From: JAAYFT01 sp041655755
GTDB taxonomy: Bacteria > Bacillota > Clostridia > Tissierellales > Tissierellaceae
Assembly: GCA_041655755.1 (NCBI GenBank)
Contig: JBBAEY010000022.1
Coordinates: forward strand, 1 to 27,721
Direction of reading: 5' to 3'
DNA length: 27,721 nt
Shown here: in pieces, positions 7,757 to 15,691 of the stretch
How positions within the stretch are numbered: the stretch's first letter is position 1
Layout: every line of letters starts with the position of its first letter
Notes under the pieces: generated by a model
Seen by the model: only the letters and a program-made list of their open reading frames with translations
Database searches by the model: none
What the model was told of the DNA's origin: nothing
Position numbers and translations under genes: made by a program

Positions 7757-9022
7757 CTACCTTTGTAATTGAATTCTCCTAATAGCACCGGGGATATTCT
7801 CCATTATATCAGAAGCAATTAATCCGTGCTCTCCCCTGTCTGCCCTTGCCATATCACCAGCTACTCCATGACAGTAGACCGCCAGTTTACTGGCATCAAA
7901 TAGACCTAATCCCTGGGCAAGAAAACTAGCTACCATGCCTGTAAGCACATCGCCACTACCAGCTGTTGCCATTCCAACATTCCCGCTTTCATTTATATAT
8001 GTTTCCTCCCCTGGATATGAAACTACGGTCCTATGACCCTTCAGTACTACTACTATATTATATTTATTTGAAAGATAATTAGAATAATAAATTCTATTTT
8101 CCTCTATATGAGCTATTTCCTTTTTTAGCAGCCTTGACATTTCCCCTACATGGGGCGTTATGACTATTCTATTCTTGTGGGAAAGTATATTGGGATTGTG
8201 GGCCAAACAATTAATTCCATCGGCGTCTATTACCATAGGACCCCTATAATTCTTTACCAACTGCTCCAATATGTAACAGCTATCTTCATGGGTGCCCATG
8301 CCGGGACCTATGGCCACCACATCTATCTTGTCCAGATTGCCTAATATTTGCGGGAGAGACTCTCTAGTAAGGTGACCCCTGCCCCCATCCTCAACTGACC
8401 TTATTATGGCTTCTGTCAACTTAATACTCATTGTCAATTCTAAGGCCTTGGGTACTAACGTGTATACAAGACCTGCACCAGTTCTGAGTGCTGCCATGGA
8501 AGATAAATAGGGTGCTCCGGTCATACCACTGCTTCCGCCTATTAGGGCAAGCCTTCCAAAGTTGCCCTTGTGCCCTTCTTTGGGTCTCCTTGGCAATAGT
8601 CTTTTCATCGGCCCGTCAATTCTGATGTTTTCATTTTCCTCCCTATTCCCATAGCCCAAAGCAAAGGCCAAGGCTATATCTCTTTCGTGACTGATGCTTA
8701 TTTCAATCCCATGGATAATTAATTGAGACATCCTCTCCTCAAGTTTACCAAATATCTTTACATATGGTTTCCCCATCTGATTGTGTCTAATCTCTATATC
8801 CCTCCAGCCAATTGCACCTATGCCCGTACCTAGGACCTTGCTAATGGCCTCCTTCGCTGCAAACATGCCAGCTATAGTCTCAGGAGACTTTCCAGTAGTA
8901 GATATATAGTTGATCTCATCCTCTGTGAATATTCTTTCTAAGAACCTATCTGCATTTTTAAATAAGGTTTTCCTCATTCTATCGATATTAACTATATCGA
9001 TACCTGTAGTTATCTTTTTCAT
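7757..9022 (-). CDS. Fusion of holo-ACP synthase (AcpS) and ADP/ATP-dependent NAD(P)HX dehydratase
   Basis: Two complete enzymes lie in one 421-residue frame. Residues 1-125 are AcpS, which transfers phosphopantetheine from CoA to acyl carrier protein, with D9 in GIDIV and E58 in FAAKEAISK. Residues about 137-420 are the carbohydrate-kinase-fold dehydratase that repairs hydrated NAD(P)H: HKGNFGRLALIGGSSGMTGA, GPGMG (239-243), DADG (266-269), TPHVGEM (289-295), LKG (327-329) and GNVGMATAGSGDVLTG. The NAD(P)HX epimerase (YjeF_N) domain that normally precedes the dehydratase is missing, and AcpS takes its place. The junction keeps the dehydratase's own MKRLLPRRPKEGHKG linker. The upstream gene ends 1 nt before the ATG. 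No epimerase is visible elsewhere in the window. Confidence 0.92.
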   Translation of the reverse strand: MKKITTGIDIVNIDRMRKTLFKNADRFLERIFTEDEINYISTTGKSPETIAGMFAAKEAISKVLGTGIGAIGWRDIEIRHNQMGKPYVKIFGKLEERMSQLIIHGIEISISHERDIALAFALGYGNREENENIRIDGPMKRLLPRRPKEGHKGNFGRLALIGGSSGMTGAPYLSSMAALRTGAGLVYTLVPKALELTMSIKLTEAIIRSVEDGGRGHLTRESLPQILGNLDKIDVVAIGPGMGTHEDSCYILEQLVKNYRGPMVIDADGINCLAHNPNILSHKNRIVITPHVGEMSRLLKKEIAHIEENRIYYSNYLSNKYNIVVVLKGHRTVVSYPGEETYINESGNVGMATAGSGDVLTGMVASFLAQGLGLFDASKLAVYCHGVAGDMARADRGEHGLIASDIMENIPGAIRRIQLQR

Positions 9023-9023
9023 T

Positions 9024-9626
9024 TTACTTCAATCTCTCCCTATCTATTTTTTCTATTATTTCAGAACCTAATAGTCCGTGAAAAAATCTATAGGTCTTAT
9101 TTATCCATTCTTCATAGTCGTGTTTGGTTTTAATTAGCTCCTTTAACCTCTCCCTTAACTGATCGATTTCAACTGTGGATTCACTTACAATCCTCTCCCT
9201 AATGTTTAGCTCTTTATAGCCATATTCTATGGTAGAATTTAATAGTTTGAAGTTTGCCTCCCTTATTTCATGAGGTAAGGACTCCAATTGAAATCTTATT
9301 TCCTCCAATTCATCATTTATTTTCTCAATTCGCATCTTATATTCATCAAGCAATCTCAGATTCTCTGACTTGCTTTCATTGTTAATTGAATCGGATATTC
9401 CTAAAATCATCTTCATGGATTTCATTTTAACCTTATTTAGTTCATTGCTTTTTGCCGTCATTGCCCTTTCTCTGGATACCAGATTGGCAAGTTCTTCTCT
9501 GGCATTTTGGATATTCTTATCATCTATGTCTCCAAATAATCTCAACCACGACGAATCATTATATAGTAATGGTATTTTATTCTTTCTCAACATGTCCTTA
9601 TCTATCTTAATGTTTTTCTTTAGCAT
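9024..9626 (-). CDS. Conserved hypothetical coiled-coil protein
   Basis: This 200-residue, highly charged, almost entirely helical protein has no signal peptide or membrane segment. A short N-terminal section (residues 1-40, with an SSWLRLFGDI patch) precedes long heptad-rich helices at about 40-75, 85-125 and 145-175, and a C-terminal YRFFHGLLGSEIIEKI amphipathic stretch. I do not recognise the family and no catalytic motif is visible. The start is ATG with a strong AGGAGGGG site. It is the first gene of the acpS-lipoprotein-alr-ndoAI-ndoA operon, downstream of the promoter at 9647-9675. Genes are 1 nt apart here, so it should be made together with the AcpS fusion. Confidence 0.8.
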   Translation of the reverse strand: MLKKNIKIDKDMLRKNKIPLLYNDSSWLRLFGDIDDKNIQNAREELANLVSRERAMTAKSNELNKVKMKSMKMILGISDSINNESKSENLRLLDEYKMRIEKINDELEEIRFQLESLPHEIREANFKLLNSTIEYGYKELNIRERIVSESTVEIDQLRERLKELIKTKHDYEEWINKTYRFFHGLLGSEIIEKIDRERLK

Positions 9627-9646
9627 AAAACCCCTCCTATACTAAT

Positions 9647-9675
9647 ATATTACTAGCTTAGGCAGGGTTTTACAA
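9647..9675 (-). promoter_or_regulatory. Candidate promoter of the coiled-coil/acpS/alr/ndoA operon
   Basis: On the minus strand TTGTAA (9670-9675), a 17-nt spacer and TAATAT (9647-9652) lie about 20 nt upstream of the coiled-coil gene's start. Each box matches 4 of 6 consensus bases. It is the only plausible sigma-A promoter in the 98-nt gap after the ABC genes. Confidence 0.4.
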
Positions 9676-9687
9676 ACAAATTATTCA

Positions 9688-9712
9688 AAATCCAGGCCTT
9701 ACCATTGGATTT
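9688..9712 (-). terminator. Weak candidate terminator after the ABC exporter genes
   Basis: A 7-bp stem (AAATCCA with TGGATTT, 9688-9694 and 9706-9712) with an 11-nt loop follows the stop of the downstream exporter gene, and its 3' arm runs into TTTTG. The stem is short and AT-rich, so termination may be partial. Confidence 0.35.
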
Positions 9713-9724
9713 GGGCATTTATTA

Positions 9725-11344
9725 CTAATTTTCTATCACCCTTCCACCCTTCACGGTAAATATCTTACTATACTTATTCTTAGATTCCTTAAATATCACA
9801 TGGCTTACATTTACTACTGTTACATCATCTAAATCCAATATAGTTTCTTCTATCTCCCTGGCTACCTCTTGATCCAAATTTGCAAAGGCCTCGTCTAGAA
9901 AAATAATAGTTGATTTATTTAATAATCCCCTTGCTATGGCGATTCTCGATTTCTCCCCCCCAGAAACATTTTTCCCATTGTCGTATATAATTGTATCCAA
10001 ACCATCTTGCAATCCCCTTACAAAATCTGATAAACCGGCTCTTTTAATTGCCAAATCTATATCAAATTGACTGTAGCTCTTATAGAGGGTAATATTATTT
10101 CTTAGGCTGTCTTCAAATAAAAATACCTGCTGCTCTACATTGGATATATTATTGAAATAGCTCTCTTTTGTTATAGCTTTTAAATCCTCTCCGTCTATAA
10201 ATATCTTTCCCTTAGTAGGATTAAAATATTTCCTTAGCAGCTTGAGCAATGTAGATTTACCGCTTCCACTAGGTCCGATAATTAGATACTTCCCACCTTT
10301 TTTAATATTAAGATCTATATCTTCTAATACAGAATTTTCATCATAAGCAAATGAAACTGCCCTAAATTCTATCTTACGATTAAAGCCTGTAATCTCAACC
10401 GTTTCTCTATAATTATGCTGGTTTTCTAGGCTTTCATCCATCTTTATAAATAGAGACTTAACTGAAAGGATTTTCGGAAACCATTCTGATAGGTTCATTA
10501 GGGGCATCATAAGCCTCTCTAGATTGTTGACTATGAGTATAACTGCTCCTGCTGTAATAGAACCCTTTATGGCCATGTATACAGATACCATAAATATGGA
10601 TAACAAGGCTCCCATCATGATAAATTGTTGGAGAGCTGAAACATAGGTAAATATCTTATCTATGATATAACCTTTATATTGTATGTCTTTGCTCCTATCC
10701 CCAAAGTCTTCTTTTACTTTTTCATTTAGATTATTCCCTTTAATTATCTGAAAGGCACCTAAGGCCTCTTTGACATAAGAGGTATAGTCCTCGAATAAAT
10801 CTGATCTATGCCTTTCATGTTTTTGCAGCGGCCTGCCTATAATGGCAGATAATGCAGCAGATATGAAGGATATGCCAATTCCTATAAAAAGTGCAGTAGG
10901 GCTTACTGAGGCTATAACTATAAAGGAAACTATAAAGCTAATAATACTTGAACCAGACTCATATATCCCAGTTAAATATCTTTCCTCAATACTATTCATG
11001 TCGTTGCTTATGGCGGACAAGTACTTGGCATTGTTTTCAGCTTGAAATTCATTGATATTCTTTTTAAACAATCTTCTTATATAGTGCATTTTTGACTTAA
11101 CCAGTGACTTGTTTAAATATATTGCCCTTGTATAAGAAGACATTATATTTAGGGGAAAAGATATAATCAACAATATAAAAGTAGTTAAAACTTCTTTTTT
11201 CATAAGATCTACATTGCCTTCCAGGGCATAGTCTACTATTTTCATTATCTCTATATTTATATAGCCGTCTAACCCATATACGAAAAATAAAATTATCAGG
11301 CTTATTATTAGGAATGGAATACCCTTTTTGATGGACCTTTTCAT
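9725..11344 (-). CDS. ABC exporter half-transporter (permease-ATPase), subunit 2
   Basis: This 539-residue half-transporter has about six transmembrane helices in residues 1-290 and an ATPase domain at about 325-539. The ATPase motifs are complete: Walker A GPSGSGKS (357-364), Q-loop near Q405, signature VSGGEKSRIAIAR (460-472), Walker B IIFLDEA with E485, and H515. It should work as a heterodimer with the gene directly upstream; the ATG overlaps that gene's stop as ATGA, and a GGAGGTG site lies inside its end. The subfamily is peptide/lipid/drug export. No substrate-processing peptidase domain or precursor peptide is visible nearby, so the substrate is unknown. Confidence 0.9.
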   Translation of the reverse strand: MKRSIKKGIPFLIISLIILFFVYGLDGYINIEIMKIVDYALEGNVDLMKKEVLTTFILLIISFPLNIMSSYTRAIYLNKSLVKSKMHYIRRLFKKNINEFQAENNAKYLSAISNDMNSIEERYLTGIYESGSSIISFIVSFIVIASVSPTALFIGIGISFISAALSAIIGRPLQKHERHRSDLFEDYTSYVKEALGAFQIIKGNNLNEKVKEDFGDRSKDIQYKGYIIDKIFTYVSALQQFIMMGALLSIFMVSVYMAIKGSITAGAVILIVNNLERLMMPLMNLSEWFPKILSVKSLFIKMDESLENQHNYRETVEITGFNRKIEFRAVSFAYDENSVLEDIDLNIKKGGKYLIIGPSGSGKSTLLKLLRKYFNPTKGKIFIDGEDLKAITKESYFNNISNVEQQVFLFEDSLRNNITLYKSYSQFDIDLAIKRAGLSDFVRGLQDGLDTIIYDNGKNVSGGEKSRIAIARGLLNKSTIIFLDEAFANLDQEVAREIEETILDLDDVTVVNVSHVIFKESKNKYSKIFTVKGGRVIEN

Positions 11345-12987
11345 ACCGCCACCTCCATGAAATATTCACCTGCCTCATATTGTGCTATTTGACCATTTCT
11401 AACTTCCAATACATAATCGTATCTTTCTGTAATGCCTTCATAGTATCTGTGAGATACGGCAATTACCGTATTTTTTAGGCCTAATATTGTCTCCTCCACC
11501 TTTCTTCCTAGCTCCTCGTCAAGCCCGGAGCTAGCCTCATCTATAAATAGCAATTTCGAATCCTTGATTATTGCCCTTGCTATGGAAATTCTTTGCCTCT
11601 CACCACCAGATAGGTTTTTCCCGTTTTCAAACAACATTTCCTGTATTCCTCTTTCCTTCTTGCCCAAGAGCTTATTTAAACCTGCATTTTTTGCCGCCTC
11701 TAGGACCTCTTCTTCACTATAAGGCTTGTAGAGGGCAATATTGTTAAATATCGTATCCTCAAAGAGAAATACATCCTGATATATAAAGGCCGCGTTGCTA
11801 TTTAAACTGTCCTCTTTTATTTGCTTTAAATCTAAACCATCGACCTTGATCTCCCCCGAATAATCGTCATATATCATTGATAACAACTTAATTAAGGTAG
11901 ATTTACCTGAACCACTTGCCCCCTTCAATAGGTATTTTTTTCCCTTCTGGATTTTAAAGGATACCCCCCTAAAGATTTCTTTTTCCCCATAGTTAAATGA
12001 AAGATTGCTCACTTCTATCTCTTTTTCAAAAACAAACTCCTTTTCCTTCTTAGAATTCACGACTATTTCATTTTCAACTTTTGTGATTTTGTCAAATATC
12101 CTGACAGATGATTTTAATTGGTTCACCCTGGGCATGACTGCTATTATATTCCATACACATGCATTGGATAACTGAACGATAAAGGTTGCCTTTGTCAGGG
12201 TCATTCCCTTTAGAAATAGTGACGATAGGTATATCAAGGATGCGATTAAAAAACTAGAACCTAAAAATTCCATTATACGCCTTTGGGCATCTGTATAGAT
12301 ATTATAATTTAACTTTTTCTTCTCCAAACCAATTATATTGGCTAATGACTTGTCTAGGAATTTGTCCTCTATGTCATTTAGCTTCAATATTTCCAATCCA
12401 TTAAAGGTGTTGGCCATACTGACCGCAAATCTTTCATTTTCGTCTGATACCCCTTCTTGAAGGTAAATAGTTTTTCTCTCAAATGTCTTGCTGACGAGGA
12501 ACAATATAATAGAAAATGTAAATGCCATTAAGGCAAATCTCCAATCTAAAAATCCTATTACTATCAATGAAACTATATATACGCCGCTATTGTATATAAT
12601 GTTAATCAAGGCCAGGAAAAAGTCCCTCTCTATTATGTTTATGTCGTTTATAAGATTAGATATATATGTATCCTTAGATTTCCTGCTAAATTCTTTGTAA
12701 GATGAATTCAATATCTTGTCGAAGGCCAATTTCCTAATATCAAGTAAGGTGTCTCTCATAAAGGAGATCCTCATAAACCTCGATGCTATATGTAGCAAGG
12801 ACCCTAGTATTATAATTGCAACAGTTATTATGACTACCCTGATGAAATGATCCATGGATTTCAATTGAATGCTGCCGATTAACAATGCTGTAGCTAAATT
12901 TGTCAAAGACCTATCTACTACAGGTAAGAGACAGGCAAAAATATAAAGCATAAATTTTGATTTCCGCTTGAGTAAAAGCTCTTTCAA
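11341..12987 (-). CDS. ABC exporter half-transporter (permease-ATPase), subunit 1
   Basis: This 548-residue half-transporter has an N-terminal six-helix membrane domain and a C-terminal ATPase. The motifs seen are Walker A GASGSGKS (356-363), Q404, signature LSGGERQRISIAR (459-471), Walker B LLFIDEA with E484, and H513. Both subunits keep the catalytic glutamate and H-loop, so neither ATP site is obviously degenerate, unlike many heterodimeric exporters. The start is TTG, with an AGGGGG-AAAGGAA ribosome-binding stretch directly upstream. It is transcribed from the promoter at 13060-13088 and followed by its partner with a 4-nt overlap. Confidence 0.9.
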   Translation of the reverse strand: MKELLLKRKSKFMLYIFACLLPVVDRSLTNLATALLIGSIQLKSMDHFIRVVIITVAIIILGSLLHIASRFMRISFMRDTLLDIRKLAFDKILNSSYKEFSRKSKDTYISNLINDINIIERDFFLALINIIYNSGVYIVSLIVIGFLDWRFALMAFTFSIILFLVSKTFERKTIYLQEGVSDENERFAVSMANTFNGLEILKLNDIEDKFLDKSLANIIGLEKKKLNYNIYTDAQRRIMEFLGSSFLIASLIYLSSLFLKGMTLTKATFIVQLSNACVWNIIAVMPRVNQLKSSVRIFDKITKVENEIVVNSKKEKEFVFEKEIEVSNLSFNYGEKEIFRGVSFKIQKGKKYLLKGASGSGKSTLIKLLSMIYDDYSGEIKVDGLDLKQIKEDSLNSNAAFIYQDVFLFEDTIFNNIALYKPYSEEEVLEAAKNAGLNKLLGKKERGIQEMLFENGKNLSGGERQRISIARAIIKDSKLLFIDEASSGLDEELGRKVEETILGLKNTVIAVSHRYYEGITERYDYVLEVRNGQIAQYEAGEYFMEVAV

Positions 12988-13028
12988 TTCCTTTCCCCCT
13001 CTTTAATATCCAGATTAGTTTATTATTT

Positions 13029-13057
13029 CTTTCATAGTTGTATTCTAGCTTTCATAG
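13029..13057. repeat. Direct repeat at the ABC exporter promoter, candidate operator
   Basis: The 9-mer CTATGAAAG (minus strand) occurs at 13049-13057 and again at 13029-13037, exactly 20 bp apart, or about two helical turns. The first copy covers the expected transcription start and the second lies in the untranslated leader. This placement suits a repressor site, but no regulator gene is adjacent. Confidence 0.45.
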
Positions 13058-13059
13058 AT

Positions 13060-13088
13060 ATAATAATATTAATACTTAAATATGTCAA
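13060..13088 (-). promoter_or_regulatory. Sigma-A promoter of the ABC exporter operon
   Basis: On the minus strand a perfect -35 TTGACA (13083-13088), a 17-nt spacer and a -10 TATTAT (13060-13065) lie about 72 nt upstream of the TTG start. This is the closest match to consensus of all the promoters in the window. Confidence 0.7.
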
Positions 13089-13223
13089 TACATTTCTTAA
13101 TATATTTAACCTTTATTTTAATAATATTAACTTCTGGTGTCAACCTTACTAACTTTTTGGTATTTGTATATTTTAGCTATATATTCTTTTCTTTTGTAAA
13201 TACTAAATCATGGAGGTGATACC

Positions 13224-13427
13224 ATGGGCAAGGAGGATAAAAAAAGTCCAAGAGAAATCGGTCTTGCAGAAAATAAGGATGTCTTTCCCCCTAGGGGGAG
13301 TGCAATAAATATACCAAACGAATTATTGTATGGCACAGATGGGGAAATTTTAGATAAGACCCTAGAGAATAAGTCAGAAAATATAGGCTCAGACCTATAT
13401 AAAAAGGCAAAAAAAAATAAGGGCTAG
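13224..13427 (+). CDS. Small hypothetical hydrophilic protein (67 aa)
   Basis: This 67-residue, lysine-rich soluble protein has no signal peptide, membrane helix or cysteine. It contains a proline/glycine-containing centre (VFPPRGSAINIPNELLYG) between charged ends, and the C-terminus is a basic tail (YKKAKKNKG). A textbook GGAGGTGATACC site precedes the ATG, the main reason to believe it is a gene. It is the lone plus-strand gene among minus-strand operons, divergent from the ABC genes and convergent with pyrE. Its stop codon lies inside the hairpin shared with pyrE. I do not recognise the family. The size and hydrophilic character would fit a spore-associated or regulatory small protein, but nothing proves that. 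Confidence 0.7.
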   Translation: MGKEDKKSPREIGLAENKDVFPPRGSAINIPNELLYGTDGEILDKTLENKSENIGSDLYKKAKKNKG

Positions 13428-13440
13428 TATTCTAGCCTTT
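13419..13440. terminator. Bidirectional terminator shared by the 67-aa gene and pyrE
   Basis: A 9-bp stem (13419-13427 with 13432-13440, one G-T pair) has a TATT loop. On the minus strand it runs into ATTTTTTTTT, an excellent terminator for the pyr operon; on the plus strand it is followed by AATTTTT. The TAG stop codons of both converging genes are part of the stem, so coding and termination sequences overlap completely. Confidence 0.85.
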
Positions 13441-13992
13441 AATTTTTCTACTGCCTGGTTTTACAATAGGTAGACCCTCTTTACATAGGGGGCAATCCTC
13501 TTTTTCATATGTCTTTATGTCCAGCCTTGTTCCCGGGAACAGGGGATAGTCAATATTTCCATTGGATCTGTCGGCAATACAGCCTATGCCAACTACAATG
13601 CCGCCTTGGCCCTCTACTACCTTGATTGCCTCATAGGCAGATTTCCCCGTTGTAACTACGTCCTCGGCTATTAGGACCCTCTGGCCTTCTCCTATGTGAA
13701 AACCCCTCTTTAGCTTCATTTCGCCTTCTTCCCTTTCAGTAAATATGGCCGGTTTGCCTAGCTGGCGACCTAGTTCATAGGCCACTATGACCCCACCCAT
13801 GGCGGGTCCAACTACAATGTCGATATCCAAATCTTTTACCTTGTCCACCACCACCGACAGGGCTTTTGCCGCCTTATCGGGGTGTTGTAATAGCCTTGCA
13901 CATTGTACATATCCATCGCTGTGTTTACCAGAAGACAGGAGAAAATGACCGTGAAGCAGGGCGTCTGTTTCCTTAAGTAAATCAATAACCAT
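13432..13992 (-). CDS. pyrE: Orotate phosphoribosyltransferase
   Basis: This 186-residue enzyme joins orotate to PRPP to give OMP, the fifth step of pyrimidine synthesis. The PRPP-binding signature VLIAEDVVTTGKSAYEA is near residues 105-121, and a GGVIVAYELGRQLG segment precedes it. The C-terminal CPLCKEGLPIVKPGSR tail is typical of the longer clostridial and archaeal PyrE group. The ATG has a GGGGG site upstream. It is the last gene of the pyr operon, 75 nt after pyrD, the largest gap in the operon, and ends in a strong terminator that includes its stop codon. Confidence 0.95.
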   Translation of the reverse strand: MVIDLLKETDALLHGHFLLSSGKHSDGYVQCARLLQHPDKAAKALSVVVDKVKDLDIDIVVGPAMGGVIVAYELGRQLGKPAIFTEREEGEMKLKRGFHIGEGQRVLIAEDVVTTGKSAYEAIKVVEGQGGIVVGIGCIADRSNGNIDYPLFPGTRLDIKTYEKEDCPLCKEGLPIVKPGSRKIKG

Positions 13993-14067
13993 TCCATAAC
14001 CCCCTATTTTTTTATTATTGTTAGCAGCTTAAACTTAGGCTTGGATCTTCCATCAGGCCAGGACAAA

Positions 14068-14964
14068 TTAAATTATCCCCCTGATTTCCTCCAGTGACCC
14101 AATAGCTTCCCTTTCCATAAAGCTTTCTATTCCATCGATTATATCAAGTGTGATATCCGGTTTTATGAAGTTTCCGCTGCCCACTTGAACAGCAGTTGCC
14201 CCTGCCATAATATACTCTATGGCGTCCTCTGCCCTTGTAATTCCACCAATTCCTATAATAGGGACATCCACGACCTTGCTGACCTCGTAGACCATTCTAA
14301 GGGCAATGGGTTTAATAGAGGGGCCTGAAAGTCCAGCAGTAATATTGTCGAAAATCGGCTTTCTCTTATATATATCTATGGCCAGGGCATTGAAGGTGTT
14401 TACCAGGGATATCCCATCTGCTCCTGCCTCTACACAGCTATAGGCCATGGCCTGAATATTCTCCGCATTGGGTGACAGTTTCACTATCATAGGTTTTTTT
14501 GACAACTTTTTTGCTTCCCTTACCACTGACTCGGCAGTATTGCATTTTATTCCAAAGGCCATCCCGCCTTCCTTGACATTTGGACAAGATATGTTTAATT
14601 CAATAAAGTGAACAGGGCTTTCGTTTAACAATTCTATGCCCCTTAAGTATTCATCCAATGAATGTCCACCTAAATTGGCAAAAATTACAGTATCCTTACC
14701 CTCTAAAAAAGGTAACTCATCATTTATAAAGCCTTTAACTCCCGGATTTTGAAGCCCTATACTATTCATTAGTCCAGCAGGGGTTTCGTATATTCTTATA
14801 CCCTTGTTGCCCTGGCTCTTATTTAAGGTCAGGCCCTTGGAGCAAATTCCCCCCAATTTCTCAATGGGAAAGTATTCATCAAACTCTTTTCCAAATCCAA
14901 ATGTTCCAGAGGCCGCTATGACCGGGTTTTTCAGTTCATAGCCTAAAATTTCAACCTTAGTCAT
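14068..14964 (-). CDS. pyrD: Dihydroorotate dehydrogenase B (NAD+), catalytic subunit
   Basis: This 298-residue FMN-binding barrel oxidises dihydroorotate to orotate. The active-site cysteine is in ELNISCPNVKEGG, FMN-phosphate contacts are in PIIGIGGITRAEDAIEYI and AGATAVQVGSG, and the N-terminus has the ASGTFGFGKEF motif of class 1B. It pairs with the PyrK electron-transfer subunit encoded directly upstream, whose end it overlaps by 8 nt. The class 1B heterotetramer passes electrons to NAD+, which suits an anaerobe without quinone-dependent PyrD. Confidence 0.96.
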   Translation of the reverse strand: MTKVEILGYELKNPVIAASGTFGFGKEFDEYFPIEKLGGICSKGLTLNKSQGNKGIRIYETPAGLMNSIGLQNPGVKGFINDELPFLEGKDTVIFANLGGHSLDEYLRGIELLNESPVHFIELNISCPNVKEGGMAFGIKCNTAESVVREAKKLSKKPMIVKLSPNAENIQAMAYSCVEAGADGISLVNTFNALAIDIYKRKPIFDNITAGLSGPSIKPIALRMVYEVSKVVDVPIIGIGGITRAEDAIEYIMAGATAVQVGSGNFIKPDITLDIIDGIESFMEREAIGSLEEIRGII

Positions 14965-15691
14965 GGAATACTACCTCCTCTCCTCTGAAAACAGGTCCTT
15001 CCTTGCAAACCCTTTCCATTCCCCTTATGGTTTCAATAGTACAGCCAAGGCAAACTCCTATCCCACATGCCATATGATTTTCCATGGAAGCATATACATC
15101 TACCTGTCCCTTGCAGATCTGGATAACTGCCTTCATCATGGGCATGGGACCACATGTATAGACTAGATCATAATCTGAAGGGTTAAAAAGCTCTGTTACA
15201 AGCCCCCTGTGACCGGTTGACCCATCTTCCGTGGCTATATGGACGTTTCTTACATAGGGCCTTATTTGATCCAGAAAATATGCATTGCTCCTAAAGCCGC
15301 TATAGATATCTACATCTCCTGAAAGGCTCTTTGACAGGTATAGCATGGGTGCTACGCCAACTCCTCCAGTAATTATAGCTATCCTTCCCTCCTCCTTAAG
15401 GTTAAATCCATTGCCCAAGGGGCCCAATAGGCTTAGCTTATCGCCTTTCTTGAGCTTGGATACTATATGGGTTCCTTTACCCTTTAACTCGTATATTAGC
15501 TTTAGTTTCCCAGCCTCAATATCTGCAATGCTAATTGGTCTCGCCAAGAATGGGTCTAGGGCCTCCCATCCTCTTATCATATAAAACTGTCCAGGGAGTC
15601 CATGAAAATCCCCCTCTAATACTAGCTCAAATATATTGGGACTTATTTCATCATTTGAATAAATAGTCCCTTCCTTATAACCGTCCTTCAA
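14957..15691 (-). CDS. pyrK: Dihydroorotate dehydrogenase B, electron transfer subunit
   Basis: This 244-residue FAD and [2Fe-2S] protein carries electrons from PyrD to NAD+. It has the FAD-binding RPISIAD motif, the nucleotide-binding IITGGVGVAPML stretch near 107-119, and the cluster ligands in CGIGVCLGC plus the later VCKEGPVF cysteine. The start is TTG, with GGGAGG about nine bases upstream, and lies 17 nt inside the end of pyrF. The overlap with both neighbours implies translational coupling across pyrF-pyrK-pyrD. Confidence 0.95.
   Translation of the reverse strand: MKDGYKEGTIYSNDEISPNIFELVLEGDFHGLPGQFYMIRGWEALDPFLARPISIADIEAGKLKLIYELKGKGTHIVSKLKKGDKLSLLGPLGNGFNLKEEGRIAIITGGVGVAPMLYLSKSLSGDVDIYSGFRSNAYFLDQIRPYVRNVHIATEDGSTGHRGLVTELFNPSDYDLVYTCGPMPMMKAVIQICKGQVDVYASMENHMACGIGVCLGCTIETIRGMERVCKEGPVFRGEEVVFHD

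Noticed and set aside
11097..11378. A 93-codon minus-strand frame across the junction of the two ABC genes
   Set aside because: It is out of frame with both exporters, which are complete and overlap by 4 nt in the usual way.
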